This document shows, in pieces, positions 1 through 8,087 of a stretch of DNA of 47,058 nucleotides. The notes under the pieces are model-generated. The model ran no database searches and was not told the DNA's origin. It saw only the letters and a list, made by a program, of their open reading frames with translations. The stretch covers positions 1 to 47,058 of the forward strand of contig NZ_JAJAQI010000043.1 in the NCBI RefSeq assembly GCF_020523605.1, read 5' to 3'. Position numbers and translations under genes: made by a program. The DNA comes from Roseicella aerolata (lineage in GTDB: Bacteria; Pseudomonadota; Alphaproteobacteria; Acetobacterales; Acetobacteraceae). Within the stretch, counting starts at the first letter, position 1, and each line of letters begins with the position of its first letter.

Positions 1-362
1 TAGAAATAGGTACCGCCCCGCGACATTGCCGGGCGGATCGAACATCGAGGGGAGACGGACACCGGGCTCGGCGCTCGATCACGAGCTATGGAGAGCAGGC
101 CGAACCAAACGAGGCTGACCGCCCCAAGATGGGGTGCCTGCCTTCGCAGCACAACCCCGAAGGATGCATTCGTCTGCAGCGGCGGCGATGCCGCTCGCGG
201 TGGGGGCGTGCTGCGCGTGTCCCCCATCACGCGGCAGCGAAGGGTCCGGCGCGTGCCGGCAGCGCCGCTCATCGCGGTGCCGAGGATGTCCGCGTCACGG
301 CCGGGGCCCGTCGCAGGGGCGCGTTCCTGCCCGCCTGCGGCCACGCATCCGGGCCGATGCGA
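1..362. other. Left-edge region without a recognised gene
   Basis: This stretch precedes the 3' end of arsA. The frames open across it give arginine/alanine/proline-rich translations with no recognisable domain, as expected for shadow frames in very GC-rich DNA. I see no RNA gene, insertion sequence or clear terminator. It may hold the trailer of arsA or the upstream region of a gene outside the window. Confidence 0.4.
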
Positions 363-2138
363 TCAGGCCACCAGCGCCTCCAGCGCGGGCATCCCGACCG
401 GCGGGCTCGCCTGCCAGGGCAGGACGAAGAGGCGGCGGGCGAGGCCGCCGCGCAGCCGCTCGAACTGCTGCCGCTCCCCCGCCAGCCGCTGCCGCAGCAG
501 CGGGTCCCGCGTGCCGGCGGCGAGCAGGCTGCGGTTCACCACCCAGGCCCAGGGTTCGATGCGCGCGCGCCGCAGATCCTCCTGCAAGGCCGCCGCCTCC
601 GAGACCGGGGTCGTCTCCGGCAGCGTCACCAGCACCACATGGGTGGCAGCCGGGTCCTGCAGTCGCATCAGCGGCGTGACGATGCGTCCTGCGGCGGCGG
701 CCTGTGGGTCGAGGTGGCGCGTCATCTGCCGGTGATAGGCGCCGGTCGCGTCCATCAGCAGCAGGGTATGGCCGGTCGGTGCGGTGTCCAGCACGACGAA
801 GGCGCTGCGGGACTCCGCCACGATGCGGGAGAAGGCATGGAAGACCGCCACCTCCTCGGTGCAGGGGGAGCGGAGGTCCTCCCGCAGCAGGGCGCGCCCC
901 TGCGCATCCAGGTCGCGGCCGCGCGTCGCCATGATGCGCTCGACATAGCGCGCCGTCTCCGCCTTCGGGTCGATGCGGTCCACGGTGAGGCCCGGCAGGG
1001 CGCCGCCGGCCAGCGTCAGGTCGAGATGCGCGGCGGGGTCGGTGGTGCTGAGATGGACCGCCAGGCCGCGCCGCGCCAGGCCCACCGCGCAGGCCGCGGC
1101 GACGGTGGTCTTCCCGACCCCGCCCTTGCCCATCACCATGAGCAGCCCGCTGCCCTTCCCGGCAAGCTCCGCCACCATGCGGTCGAGCCCCGGCAGTTCG
1201 GGTGTCGGCGGCGCGTCCGCCAGGGCCGGGGCGGCGGGCGGCGCCTCGCCCGGTCGCAGCAGGGCGCGCAGGGCCGGCAGCCCGACCATGTCGAAGCCCC
1301 TGAGCGGCACCTCCTCGCGCGGCAGGTCCCGCAGCGCCGCCGGCAGGGCGGCCAGGGCCTCCCGCCCCAGCGCCTCGACCGAGGCCGCCAGCGCGTCGCC
1401 CGGCTGGCTGGCATGGAAGACGCCATTCACCACCAGGTGCTGGTTGCCGAGGCCGAGCGCTGCGAGTTCCGCCGCCGTGCGCGCCGCCTCGATCAGCGCC
1501 GAGCGCTCCGGCCTGGTGACCAGCACGATCCGCGTGCGCGCCGCGTCGCCGAGCGCCCGCAGCGCCGCCTGGAATCGCGCCTCCTGCATCTTCAGGCCGG
1601 AATGCGGGCCGAGGCAGGAGGCGCCGCGGTCATTGCCCTCGAGGAAGCCGGTCCAGGCCTTGGGCAGGCTGAGCAGCCGCAGCGTGTGGCCGGTGGGCGC
1701 GGTGTCGAAGATGACATGGTCGAAGCCCTCGGCCCCGCCGGCCAGCAGCCCGGCGAATTCGTCGAAGGCGGCGATCTCGGTGGTGCAGGCGCCGGAGAGC
1801 TGCTCCCGAACCGTGGCGCGCTCCTCCGCGCCGGCCTGCGGCCCGAACTGGTCGAGGACCCGGCGCCGATAGGCTTCGGCCGCGGCCTCGGGGTCGATGT
1901 TCAGTGCCGAGAGGCCCGGCACGCCCGGGATCGGCCGCGGCGCATCCGTCAGCGGCTGGCCCAGCATCTCGTCCAGGTTCGATGCGGGGTCGGTGCTGAC
2001 CAGCAGGACGCGCCGGCCGGCCTCCGCCAGCGTGATGGCCGTGGCGCAGGCGAGGGAGGTCTTCCCCACGCCCCCCTTGCCCGTGAAGAAGAGCTGGCGC
2101 GGCGGATCGCGCAGCCAGGCGGGGAGTGGGCTGGACAT
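363..2138 (-). CDS. arsA: ArsA family arsenical pump-driving ATPase
   Basis: A 591-residue duplicated P-loop ATPase. Family role: ATP hydrolysis powers arsenite/antimonite extrusion through ArsB at the inner membrane; relatives (Get3) insert tail-anchored proteins. Each half has a deviant Walker A motif (GKGGVGKTS near residue 20, GKGGVGKTT near 337) and the ArsA signature DTAPTGHT (near 145 and 451). Cys118 (SGACTTEIAAFDEF), Cys175 (GASCLGP) and Cys426 (SPCTEEVAVFHAFS) sit in the contexts of the three metalloid-binding cysteines of plasmid R773 ArsA (113/172/422). This favours a true arsenical ATPase over a Get3-like one. No arsB, arsD, arsC or arsR lies in the window. The gene is 252 nt downstream of the small heat-shock gene on the same strand. 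Full length for a two-domain ArsA. Confidence 0.92.
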   Translation of the reverse strand: MSSPLPAWLRDPPRQLFFTGKGGVGKTSLACATAITLAEAGRRVLLVSTDPASNLDEMLGQPLTDAPRPIPGVPGLSALNIDPEAAAEAYRRRVLDQFGPQAGAEERATVREQLSGACTTEIAAFDEFAGLLAGGAEGFDHVIFDTAPTGHTLRLLSLPKAWTGFLEGNDRGASCLGPHSGLKMQEARFQAALRALGDAARTRIVLVTRPERSALIEAARTAAELAALGLGNQHLVVNGVFHASQPGDALAASVEALGREALAALPAALRDLPREEVPLRGFDMVGLPALRALLRPGEAPPAAPALADAPPTPELPGLDRMVAELAGKGSGLLMVMGKGGVGKTTVAAACAVGLARRGLAVHLSTTDPAAHLDLTLAGGALPGLTVDRIDPKAETARYVERIMATRGRDLDAQGRALLREDLRSPCTEEVAVFHAFSRIVAESRSAFVVLDTAPTGHTLLLMDATGAYHRQMTRHLDPQAAAAGRIVTPLMRLQDPAATHVVLVTLPETTPVSEAAALQEDLRRARIEPWAWVVNRSLLAAGTRDPLLRQRLAGERQQFERLRGGLARRLFVLPWQASPPVGMPALEALVA

Positions 2139-2390
2139 GGGCGGCCTCCTCGACGGATGTCGGCAGGGGGGGCGGGCGAGCCGCCCCTCCCGCGGGAATG
2201 TTCAGCCGGCGATGGTGCCTGTCGCCGGAGGATGGTGCGGCAGGCGGGCCTGTCGCCGGTCCTCCGCCTCGGCACCAGCCGGCAGGTGGTGCCGCATCGG
2301 GCCGGTTCCCCCGATGGCGGTTTCGCGCGGCGCCGCACCGGGGGGCGGGACCAGGTGCGGGAGGGCCTGTGGGCCCTCCCGGGCCCCGGT

Positions 2391-2900
2391 TCAGCCCGTG
2401 GCGGCGTTCCCCATCGGCCCCTGCTGCGTGCCGCCCTTGATCGGGATGCGATTTTCCTTCGCCTGGGCCTGTGGCGGCTTCGGCAGGGTCACGTGCAGCA
2501 CGCCCTTGTCGAAGCTGGCCGAAACGCTGCCCGGCTCCGGCGCGAAGGGCAGGCGCAGGCTGCGCTGGAAGCTGCCATAGCTGCGCTCCTGCACATGCAC
2601 GCCCTTCTCCTCGGTCTTCTTCTCCTCCTTCTTCTCGCCGCGCAGCGTCAGCACCTCGCCATCCAGCGAGAGGTCGATGTCCTCCTCGGCGACACCCGGC
2701 AACTCGACGGTCAGCTCCAGCCCCTGCGGCGTCTCCTTCACGTCGAGACTCGGGGCGAAGCCGGCGCCAAAGGGCGAGCGCAGGCCACCGGCGCCGCGGA
2801 ACACGTCATCCACGGCGCGGGTCAGTTCGCGTTGAAGCTGGGAGAAGGGATCGTCGCCGCGGGTGAGGTCATTGCGGGATGCAAGGAAGCGGGAAAGCAT
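2391..2900 (-). CDS. Hsp20/alpha-crystallin small heat-shock protein
   Basis: A 169-residue ATP-independent holdase chaperone of the cytoplasm that binds unfolding proteins and forms oligomers. The alpha-crystallin domain spans about residues 47-143, with the conserved start LDVKETPQGLELTVELPGV and the end DKGVLHVTLPK. The C-terminal I-x-I oligomerisation motif is present (RIPIK, I152/I154). A lysine/glutamate-rich loop lies near 89-99. The ATG is preceded by a strong Shine-Dalgarno sequence (GGAGG, about 7 nt upstream). A CTTGATT near 2985 could be an RpoH-type -35 element, but I see no convincing -10. The radical SAM gene is divergent from it; arsA lies downstream on the same strand. Confidence 0.93.
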   Translation of the reverse strand: MLSRFLASRNDLTRGDDPFSQLQRELTRAVDDVFRGAGGLRSPFGAGFAPSLDVKETPQGLELTVELPGVAEEDIDLSLDGEVLTLRGEKKEEKKTEEKGVHVQERSYGSFQRSLRLPFAPEPGSVSASFDKGVLHVTLPKPPQAQAKENRIPIKGGTQQGPMGNAATG

Positions 2901-3114
2901 TTATTCCTCCGTCTTGTTGCTTCTGGCAGGCCGCTCGGGGCCTGGGCGCAGGCTGGCGCGGTCCCGCCGCCCCCGCCTTGCGTGGAATCAAGGATGCCGA
3001 CGCGCCGGGTGAACCGCCCGCCATGCGGCGACAAGCATCTGTGATAGGCTCGGCCGGTTCCCGCCGGCGCCACCCGGCCGAAGTCTCACAGGCCGCCAGA
3101 GGAGCCCGCGCCGC

Positions 3115-4074
3115 GTGTCCGTGATTGCCGCCCCCGCGTCCCGTCCCCTCGACCCCCGGAAGTTCGGCGACCCGCTGGTGACGGCGAAGGGCGAGGCACG
3201 GGCAGCCGTCGCGCTCTCGGCCTTGCGCACGCTCTGGGTCAATACCGGCACGCTCTGCAACATCACCTGCCGCAACTGCTACATCGAGAGCAGCCCGCGC
3301 AACGACGCGCTCGCCTATCTCTCGGCGGCGGAGCTGCGAGACTATCTCGAGGAAATCGCGCGGGACGCCCTGCCGGTGGAGGAGGTGGGCTTCACCGGCG
3401 GCGAGCCCTTCCTCAACCGCGACCTGCCGGCAATGCTGCGGGAGGTGCTCTCGCGGGGCTTCCGCGCCCTGGTGCTGACCAATGCCATGAAGCCGATGCG
3501 CAACCACGCCGCGTCCCTGCTGGCGCTGCGCGCGGAGTTCGGCGAGCGTCTGACGCTGCGCGTCAGCCTCGACCACCATTCCGCCCGGCTGCACGACCTG
3601 GAGCGGCAGGAGGGCAGCTTCGCGAGCGCGCTGGAAGGGCTGGCATGGCTCGCGCGCGAAGGCTTCCGCGTGCATGTCGCGGGACGCGCGGCCTTCGGGG
3701 AGGAGGGGGAGGCGGCGATGCGTGCCGGCTTCGCCCGGCTCTTCGCCGGGCACGGCATCCCGATCGATGCCCAAGATCCCGTGGCGCTGATGCTCTTCCC
3801 GGAGATGGATGCGATGGCCGATGTGCCGGAGATTACCACCGCCTGCTGGGGCATCCTGAAGAAGAGCCCGGACAGCCTGATGTGCGCCTCCGCCCGGATG
3901 GTGGTGAAGCGGCGCGGCGCGGCGCGACCCGCGGTGCTGGCCTGCACCCTGCTGCCCTACGATCCGCAATTCGAACTGGGCGCGACGCTGGCCGAGGCGG
4001 CCCGGCCCGTCGCGCTGAACCATCCGCATTGCGCCAAATTCTGCGTCCTCGGCGGGGCGGCCTGCTCGCGCTGA
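3115..4074 (+). CDS. Radical SAM protein with a cysteine-rich C-terminus
   Basis: A 319-residue enzyme. The radical SAM cluster motif CX3CX2C (C48, C52, C55, in CNITCRNC) and the SAM-binding stretch GFTGGEPFLNRDL mark a 4Fe-4S radical SAM core that reductively cleaves SAM. The C-terminal 80 residues hold six more cysteines (C244, C257, C277, C306, C310, C317), which suggests an auxiliary iron-sulfur cluster of SPASM/twitch type, although the spacing is not the textbook SPASM pattern. The substrate is unknown: no precursor peptide, quinone or cofactor gene is adjacent. The likely start is GTG at 3115 with AGAGGAG about 10 nt upstream. The divergent neighbour is hsp20. The radical SAM assignment is sure; the function is not. 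Confidence 0.9.
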   Translation: MSVIAAPASRPLDPRKFGDPLVTAKGEARAAVALSALRTLWVNTGTLCNITCRNCYIESSPRNDALAYLSAAELRDYLEEIARDALPVEEVGFTGGEPFLNRDLPAMLREVLSRGFRALVLTNAMKPMRNHAASLLALRAEFGERLTLRVSLDHHSARLHDLERQEGSFASALEGLAWLAREGFRVHVAGRAAFGEEGEAAMRAGFARLFAGHGIPIDAQDPVALMLFPEMDAMADVPEITTACWGILKKSPDSLMCASARMVVKRRGAARPAVLACTLLPYDPQFELGATLAEAARPVALNHPHCAKFCVLGGAACSR

Positions 4075-4184
4075 GCGCCGGGTCCGGAGGGGTCGCCACC
4101 GCGGCGGTTGCCGCTCGGGCTGCGGTTGACGCCGGGCCGGGTTTTCCGGCGCAATCCGGGTCCTGACCGAACCGGAGTCATGCC

Positions 4185-4577
4185 ATGCGCCGTCGCCTCG
4201 CCCTTGCTGCCCTGCCGCTGCTGGCGCTCGGCGCCTGCCAGGCCCCGGCACCCGGCCCCGCCCGGGTCACGGCGGTCTTCTTCAACCAGGACAGCGCGGC
4301 GCTGGACGAGAACGGCGCCGCCCTCGTCGCCGAGGTCGCCGCCCAGGCGAAGGAGCGGCCGGGCACCCCGGTTCGGGTCCGCGGCTTCGCCGCGCCTGAC
4401 AGCGGCACGCCGGCCTTCAACCGCAGCTTGGCCGAAGCCCGCGCCCGGCATGTCGCCGACCACCTGGCCGAGGGCGGCGTGGACCGCCGCCGGATCCGCA
4501 TCGAGTCGCGTGGCGCGGTGCCCTATGAGAGCTTCCCGACCGAATCCCGCCGCGTGGAGATCGTCATCGGGCCGTAA
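4185..4577 (+). CDS. Small OmpA-like lipoprotein
   Basis: A 130-residue predicted lipoprotein. The signal peptide ends in the lipobox LGAC (Cys18), so the mature protein should be lipid-anchored. The rest is a single OmpA/MotB-like domain: FFNQDSAALDENG starts it, followed by VRVRGFAAPDSG and the NRSLAEARARHVADHL helix typical of peptidoglycan-binding OmpA-C modules. There is no beta-barrel, so it resembles small Pal-like proteins rather than a porin. It sits alone, 110 nt after the radical SAM gene and 51 nt before recQ, all on the plus strand. Its exact role in the envelope cannot be read from sequence. Confidence 0.85.
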   Translation: MRRRLALAALPLLALGACQAPAPGPARVTAVFFNQDSAALDENGAALVAEVAAQAKERPGTPVRVRGFAAPDSGTPAFNRSLAEARARHVADHLAEGGVDRRRIRIESRGAVPYESFPTESRRVEIVIGP

Positions 4578-4628
4578 TGCCCCACCGCGGGCCATGGCAA
4601 TCCGCCGCGGCGTGCTATAGGCGCGGGC

Positions 4629-6458
4629 ATGCTCGACCAGCCGAGGCAGGAGACCACGGGCGAGGCGCCCGAGGAGATCCTGCACCGCGTCTTCGGCCAT
4701 CCCGATTTCCGCGGCCGCCAGGAGGAGATCGTCCGCCATGTCATGGCGGGCGGGTCCGGCCTCGTCCTCATGCCGACGGGCGGCGGCAAGTCGCTCTGCT
4801 TCCAGGTGCCGGCGCTCTGCCGCCCCGGCCTCGGCATCGTCGTCTCGCCGCTGATCGCCCTTATGGAGGACCAGGTCGCGGCCCTGCGCCAGCAGGGCAT
4901 CGCGGCGGCGGCGCTGCATTCCGACCTGCCGGAGGAGCAGGCGCGGGAGGTGCGGCGCGACCTGGGGCGGGGCGCCGTGAAGCTGCTCTACGTCTCGCCC
5001 GAGCGCCTGACGCTCGACGGAACGCTCGATTTCCTCTCCCGCCGCGACCTCGCGCTTTTCGCCATCGACGAGGCGCATTGCGTCAGCCAGTGGGGCCATC
5101 ATTTCCGGCCGGAATACCGCGGCCTCGGCCTGCTGGCCGAGCGCTTCCCGAGCGTGCCGCGGCTGGCCCTGACGGCGACGGCCGACCCGCGCACGGTCGA
5201 GGACATCCGCGCGCAGCTCCGCCTCTCGGACAGCCCGGTCTTCCGCGGCGGCTTCGACCGGCCGAACATTTTCATCAGCGCCGCGCCGCGGGAGAGCGAG
5301 CGAGGGCAGCTCAGGGCCTTCATCAAGGCGGCCTCGGACGGCACGGGGGCCGGCATCGTCTATTGCGGCAGCCGCGCCAGGACCGAGCAGACGGCGGAAT
5401 GGCTGCGCGCCGACGGCCATGACGCGCTCTGCTTCCATGCCGGGATGGAGCCGGAGGCGAAGCGGGAGGCGCATCGGCGCTTCGCCCGCGGCGACGCCGT
5501 CGTCATGGCGGCGACCATCGCCTTCGGCATGGGCATCGACCGGCCGGACGTCCGGTGGGTCGCGCATCTCGACCTGCCGCGCAGCCCGGAGAGCTGGTAC
5601 CAGGAGATCGGGCGCGCGGGGCGGGACGGGCTGCCGGCCCGGGCCCTGCTGCTCTACGGCGCCGGCGACATCGCGCTCGCCCGCCACCGCATCCAGGAGA
5701 GCCCGGCGCCGGACGAGCAGAAGCGGATCGAGCGCGCGCGGCTGGAGGCGATGGTCTCGATCGCCGAGGCCGCGACCTGCCGGCGCCGCATTCTGCTGCG
5801 CTGCTTCGGCGAAGACGGGCCGGAGAATTGCGGCGCCTGCGATGTCTGCCGCAACCCGCCCCGGCTCTTCGACGGCACGGTCCCGGCGCAGAAGCTGCTG
5901 AGCGCGGTGCTGCGCACCGGCCGGCGTTTCGGCGTCGGGCATCTGGTGGATGTCCTGCGCGGGCGGATGACCGACAAGGTCGCGCAATTCGCGCATGACC
6001 GGCTGCCGACCTTCGGCGTCGGCAAGGATTTCTCCGACCAGGCCTGGCGCGGTGTGGCCCGGCAACTTGTCGCCATGGGCGCGCTTGATGTGGCGATCGA
6101 AAGCCATGGCGAGTTGGTGCCGACCGACGCCGCGCGGCCGATCCTGAAGGGCGAGCAGAAGGTCATGCTGCGGGCGGAGACGGTGACGGCCGCGGCGCCG
6201 CGCGACCGCGCCGGCCGCGGCACGCCGCCGGCCATGGCGGGCGACCCGCTCTTCGATGCGCTGCGCGGCTGGCGGAAGCGGGAGGCGGAGGCGCAGGGCC
6301 TGCCGGCCTACATGATCTTCTCGAACGAGACGCTGGCCTCCATCGCCACCATGCGGCCGCAGGATGCCGAGGACCTGGCGATGATCCCGGGCGTCGGCCG
6401 CAGCAAGCTGGAGCGCTACGCCGAGGACGTGCTGCGGGTGGTGCGGGAGGCGGGATAG
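4629..6458 (+). CDS. recQ: ATP-dependent DNA helicase RecQ
   Basis: A 609-residue 3'-5' superfamily 2 DNA helicase for recombination and replication-fork repair. Motif I is MPTGGGKS (48-55), motif II is DEAH (147-150) followed by the aromatic-rich loop CVSQWGHHFRPEY, and motif III is LTATAD. RecQ-family zinc cysteines follow (CRRRILLRCFGEDGPENC, then CGACDVC), then the RQC winged helix and a C-terminal HRDC domain ending in MIPGVGRSKLERYAEDVLRV. Length matches E. coli RecQ (about 610). The stop TAG at 6456-6458 is also the first three bases of the intergenic repeat TAGAGCGGATCGCGG, so the end of the reading frame coincides exactly with the repeat edge. Confidence 0.96.
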   Translation: MLDQPRQETTGEAPEEILHRVFGHPDFRGRQEEIVRHVMAGGSGLVLMPTGGGKSLCFQVPALCRPGLGIVVSPLIALMEDQVAALRQQGIAAAALHSDLPEEQAREVRRDLGRGAVKLLYVSPERLTLDGTLDFLSRRDLALFAIDEAHCVSQWGHHFRPEYRGLGLLAERFPSVPRLALTATADPRTVEDIRAQLRLSDSPVFRGGFDRPNIFISAAPRESERGQLRAFIKAASDGTGAGIVYCGSRARTEQTAEWLRADGHDALCFHAGMEPEAKREAHRRFARGDAVVMAATIAFGMGIDRPDVRWVAHLDLPRSPESWYQEIGRAGRDGLPARALLLYGAGDIALARHRIQESPAPDEQKRIERARLEAMVSIAEAATCRRRILLRCFGEDGPENCGACDVCRNPPRLFDGTVPAQKLLSAVLRTGRRFGVGHLVDVLRGRMTDKVAQFAHDRLPTFGVGKDFSDQAWRGVARQLVAMGALDVAIESHGELVPTDAARPILKGEQKVMLRAETVTAAAPRDRAGRGTPPAMAGDPLFDALRGWRKREAEAQGLPAYMIFSNETLASIATMRPQDAEDLAMIPGVGRSKLERYAEDVLRVVREAG

Positions 6459-6619
6459 AGCGGATCGCGGAGGGGCGTGACCGCCCCACAGCGTGAATCC
6501 GCTCTACAAACAGCGGTCTACAGCGGATCGCGGAGAGGCGTGACCGCCCCGCAGCGCGACTCCGCTCGAAAGACAAAAAGCACCAGCGGATGGGCGTTCA
6601 GATATGAACGCGATCCGCT
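6456..6619 (+). repeat. Composite palindromic intergenic repeat, copy 1 (module A duplicated, then module B)
   Basis: Module A at 6459-6506 has outer arms AGCGGAT/ATCCGCT and an inner hairpin GGGGCG-TGAC-CGCCCC. It is repeated at 6522-6569 with a few substitutions. Module B at 6585-6619 has the same outer arms and an inner perfect hairpin GCGTTCA-GATA-TGAACGC. Module A ends are TAGAGCGGAT and ATCCGCTCTA. The block fills the gap between the convergent recQ and yihY and may act as a bidirectional hairpin barrier. Other copies are at 7988-8087, 13458-13559 and 22154-22254. Confidence 0.88.
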
Positions 6620-6635
6620 GGAGGTCCCCGGCCGC

Positions 6636-7622
6636 TCAGCGCCTGCGCTTCAGCATGGTGAGCGCCACCGCGGTCAGCGCCGCGGCGCCGAGGGAGGGGG
6701 CTGCGCTCTTCCGCTCCCCCTCCCGCCGCTGGCGGCGGCTGCGCGAGGGGATCAGCGGCTCGGCCTCGAGCGCCTTCCGCGCCTCCTCGCTGCCCTTCAT
6801 TCCGGCCCAGACCTTGGTGAACTCCGCGCCGAGCAGGAAGACCTGCGCGGAGTAGTAGACCCAGAGCAGCACCACCATCAGCGACCCCGCCGCGCCATAG
6901 GCGGAGGCGATGGTGCTGCTGCCGATATACCAGCCGATCAGTGACTTCCCGACCGTGAAGAGGAAGGCGGTCACCACCGCCCCGACCGCGACATCCCGCC
7001 AGGCCAGCGGCCGGTTCGGCAGGATCTTGTAGATGGCGGCGAAGAGCGCGGAGATGGTGGCGAAGGAGATCAGGAAGTTCAGCCCGGCGAGGATGAGCCG
7101 CATCTCCGGCAGCAGCCCGCCGAACCAGGTGGCGAAAGCCGAGAGCGCGGCGCTGGCCAGCAGCGAGACCAGCAGCAGGAAGCCCGTCGCGGCGACGAGC
7201 CCGAGGCTGGCGATGCGGGCCTTCACCAGCCGCGTCACCGTGTCCCCCGGCGGCGTCGGGGCGCGCCAGATCAGGTTCAGCGCCGATTGCAGCTCGACGA
7301 AGACGCCGCTCGCGGTGAAGAGCAGGGTGACCACACCGATCAGCGTGGCGATGGTGCCGGAGGTCCTGTTGCTCGCGCCGCGCACCATGGCCTGCACCGC
7401 CTCGGCGCTCCGCTCCCCCACCAGGTCACGGAGCTGGGCGGCGATCGCGCCCTGCACGGCGTCCTCGCCGAAGAAGAGGCCGGCAATGGCGGTCGCGATG
7501 ACCAGCAGCGGGGCGATGGAGAAGATCGTGTAGTAGGCGATGGCCGCGCCGCGGCTCATCGCGTCATCCTCGATGAAATCCTCCACGCTTTCGCGGATCA
7601 GCGACCAGAACCTGCCGAACAT
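6636..7622 (-). CDS. YihY/BrkB family inner-membrane protein
   Basis: A 328-residue polytopic membrane protein. The family hallmark is at the N-terminus (DDAMSRGAAIAYYTIFSIAPLL), followed by further hydrophobic segments (TLLFTASGVFVELQSALNLIW, FLLLVSLLASAALSAF, SLMVVLLWVYYSAQVFLLGAEF), about six helices in all. The tail after about residue 280 is basic and cytoplasmic-like. Members were once mis-described as RNase BN; the actual function is not established. It lies directly downstream of tRNA-Lys on the same strand and is convergent with recQ across the repeat block. Confidence 0.92.
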   Translation of the reverse strand: MFGRFWSLIRESVEDFIEDDAMSRGAAIAYYTIFSIAPLLVIATAIAGLFFGEDAVQGAIAAQLRDLVGERSAEAVQAMVRGASNRTSGTIATLIGVVTLLFTASGVFVELQSALNLIWRAPTPPGDTVTRLVKARIASLGLVAATGFLLLVSLLASAALSAFATWFGGLLPEMRLILAGLNFLISFATISALFAAIYKILPNRPLAWRDVAVGAVVTAFLFTVGKSLIGWYIGSSTIASAYGAAGSLMVVLLWVYYSAQVFLLGAEFTKVWAGMKGSEEARKALEAEPLIPSRSRRQRREGERKSAAPSLGAAALTAVALTMLKRRR

Positions 7623-7764
7623 GCACCACCCCTCCGCCGGCCGGACGTCCCGGCGGCTCGCGGCGGCAGAACGGGGGAGATGCGGAGGAGGTTTCCCGCG
7701 GGCGGGAACCGGTCTGTCGCCGGTGCGGTTCCGGGGCGGTGGGCCCGATGGGACGGAAGGCGGA

Positions 7765-7840
7765 TGGTGGGCCGCGTAGGATTCGAACCTACGGCCGTCC
7801 GATTAAGAGTCGGATGCTCTACCAACTGAGCTAGCGGCCC
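7765..7840 (-). tRNA. tRNA-Lys (anticodon CTT)
   Basis: Read on the minus strand, the gene starts GGGCCGCTAGCTCAGTTGG and ends with acceptor strand GCGGCCC, discriminator A and an encoded CCA, 76 nt in all. The anticodon stem TCCGA/TCGGA encloses the loop CTCTTAA, giving CTT, which reads AAG lysine codons. The T arm carries GGTTCGAATCC. All four arms pair. This is the preferred lysine codon isoacceptor in such GC-rich DNA. Confidence 0.97.
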
Positions 7841-7987
7841 GGCACGCAGGGCGGATCCTGCATGGGGGCGGCGCAATAGCGCCCCCGCCCCGCGGAGGAA
7901 AGGGGGGCTGGCGCGAAAACCGTGCCGGATGTTCCGGCGCGGTTCCGCGCAACCGTTCGGCGAAAGCCCGGCGGGCCGCCCGGCTAC

Positions 7988-8087
7988 AGCGGGCTGCGTT
8001 CGTACCGAACGCCGATCCGCTGGTGCTTCCGGCCTTTCGAGCAGCTTCACGCGCCCGGTCGTTCACGGCCTGCCGCGATCTGCTCTA
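7988..8087 (-). repeat. Composite palindromic intergenic repeat, copy 2
   Basis: On the minus strand it reads TAGAGCAGATCGCGG (module A edge), a degenerate module A, and a linker ending GGAAGCACC that is nearly shared with copy 1. Module B follows, AGCGGATCGGCGTTC paired with GAACGCAGCCCGCT. The TAG at 8085-8087 is the stop codon of the ABC exporter gene. It lies between that gene and the upstream region of tRNA-Lys. Confidence 0.82.

Noticed and set aside
363-2900. arsA plus hsp20 as part of a gas-vesicle cluster
   Set aside because: No gvp genes are present in the window; the pairing alone is insufficient.
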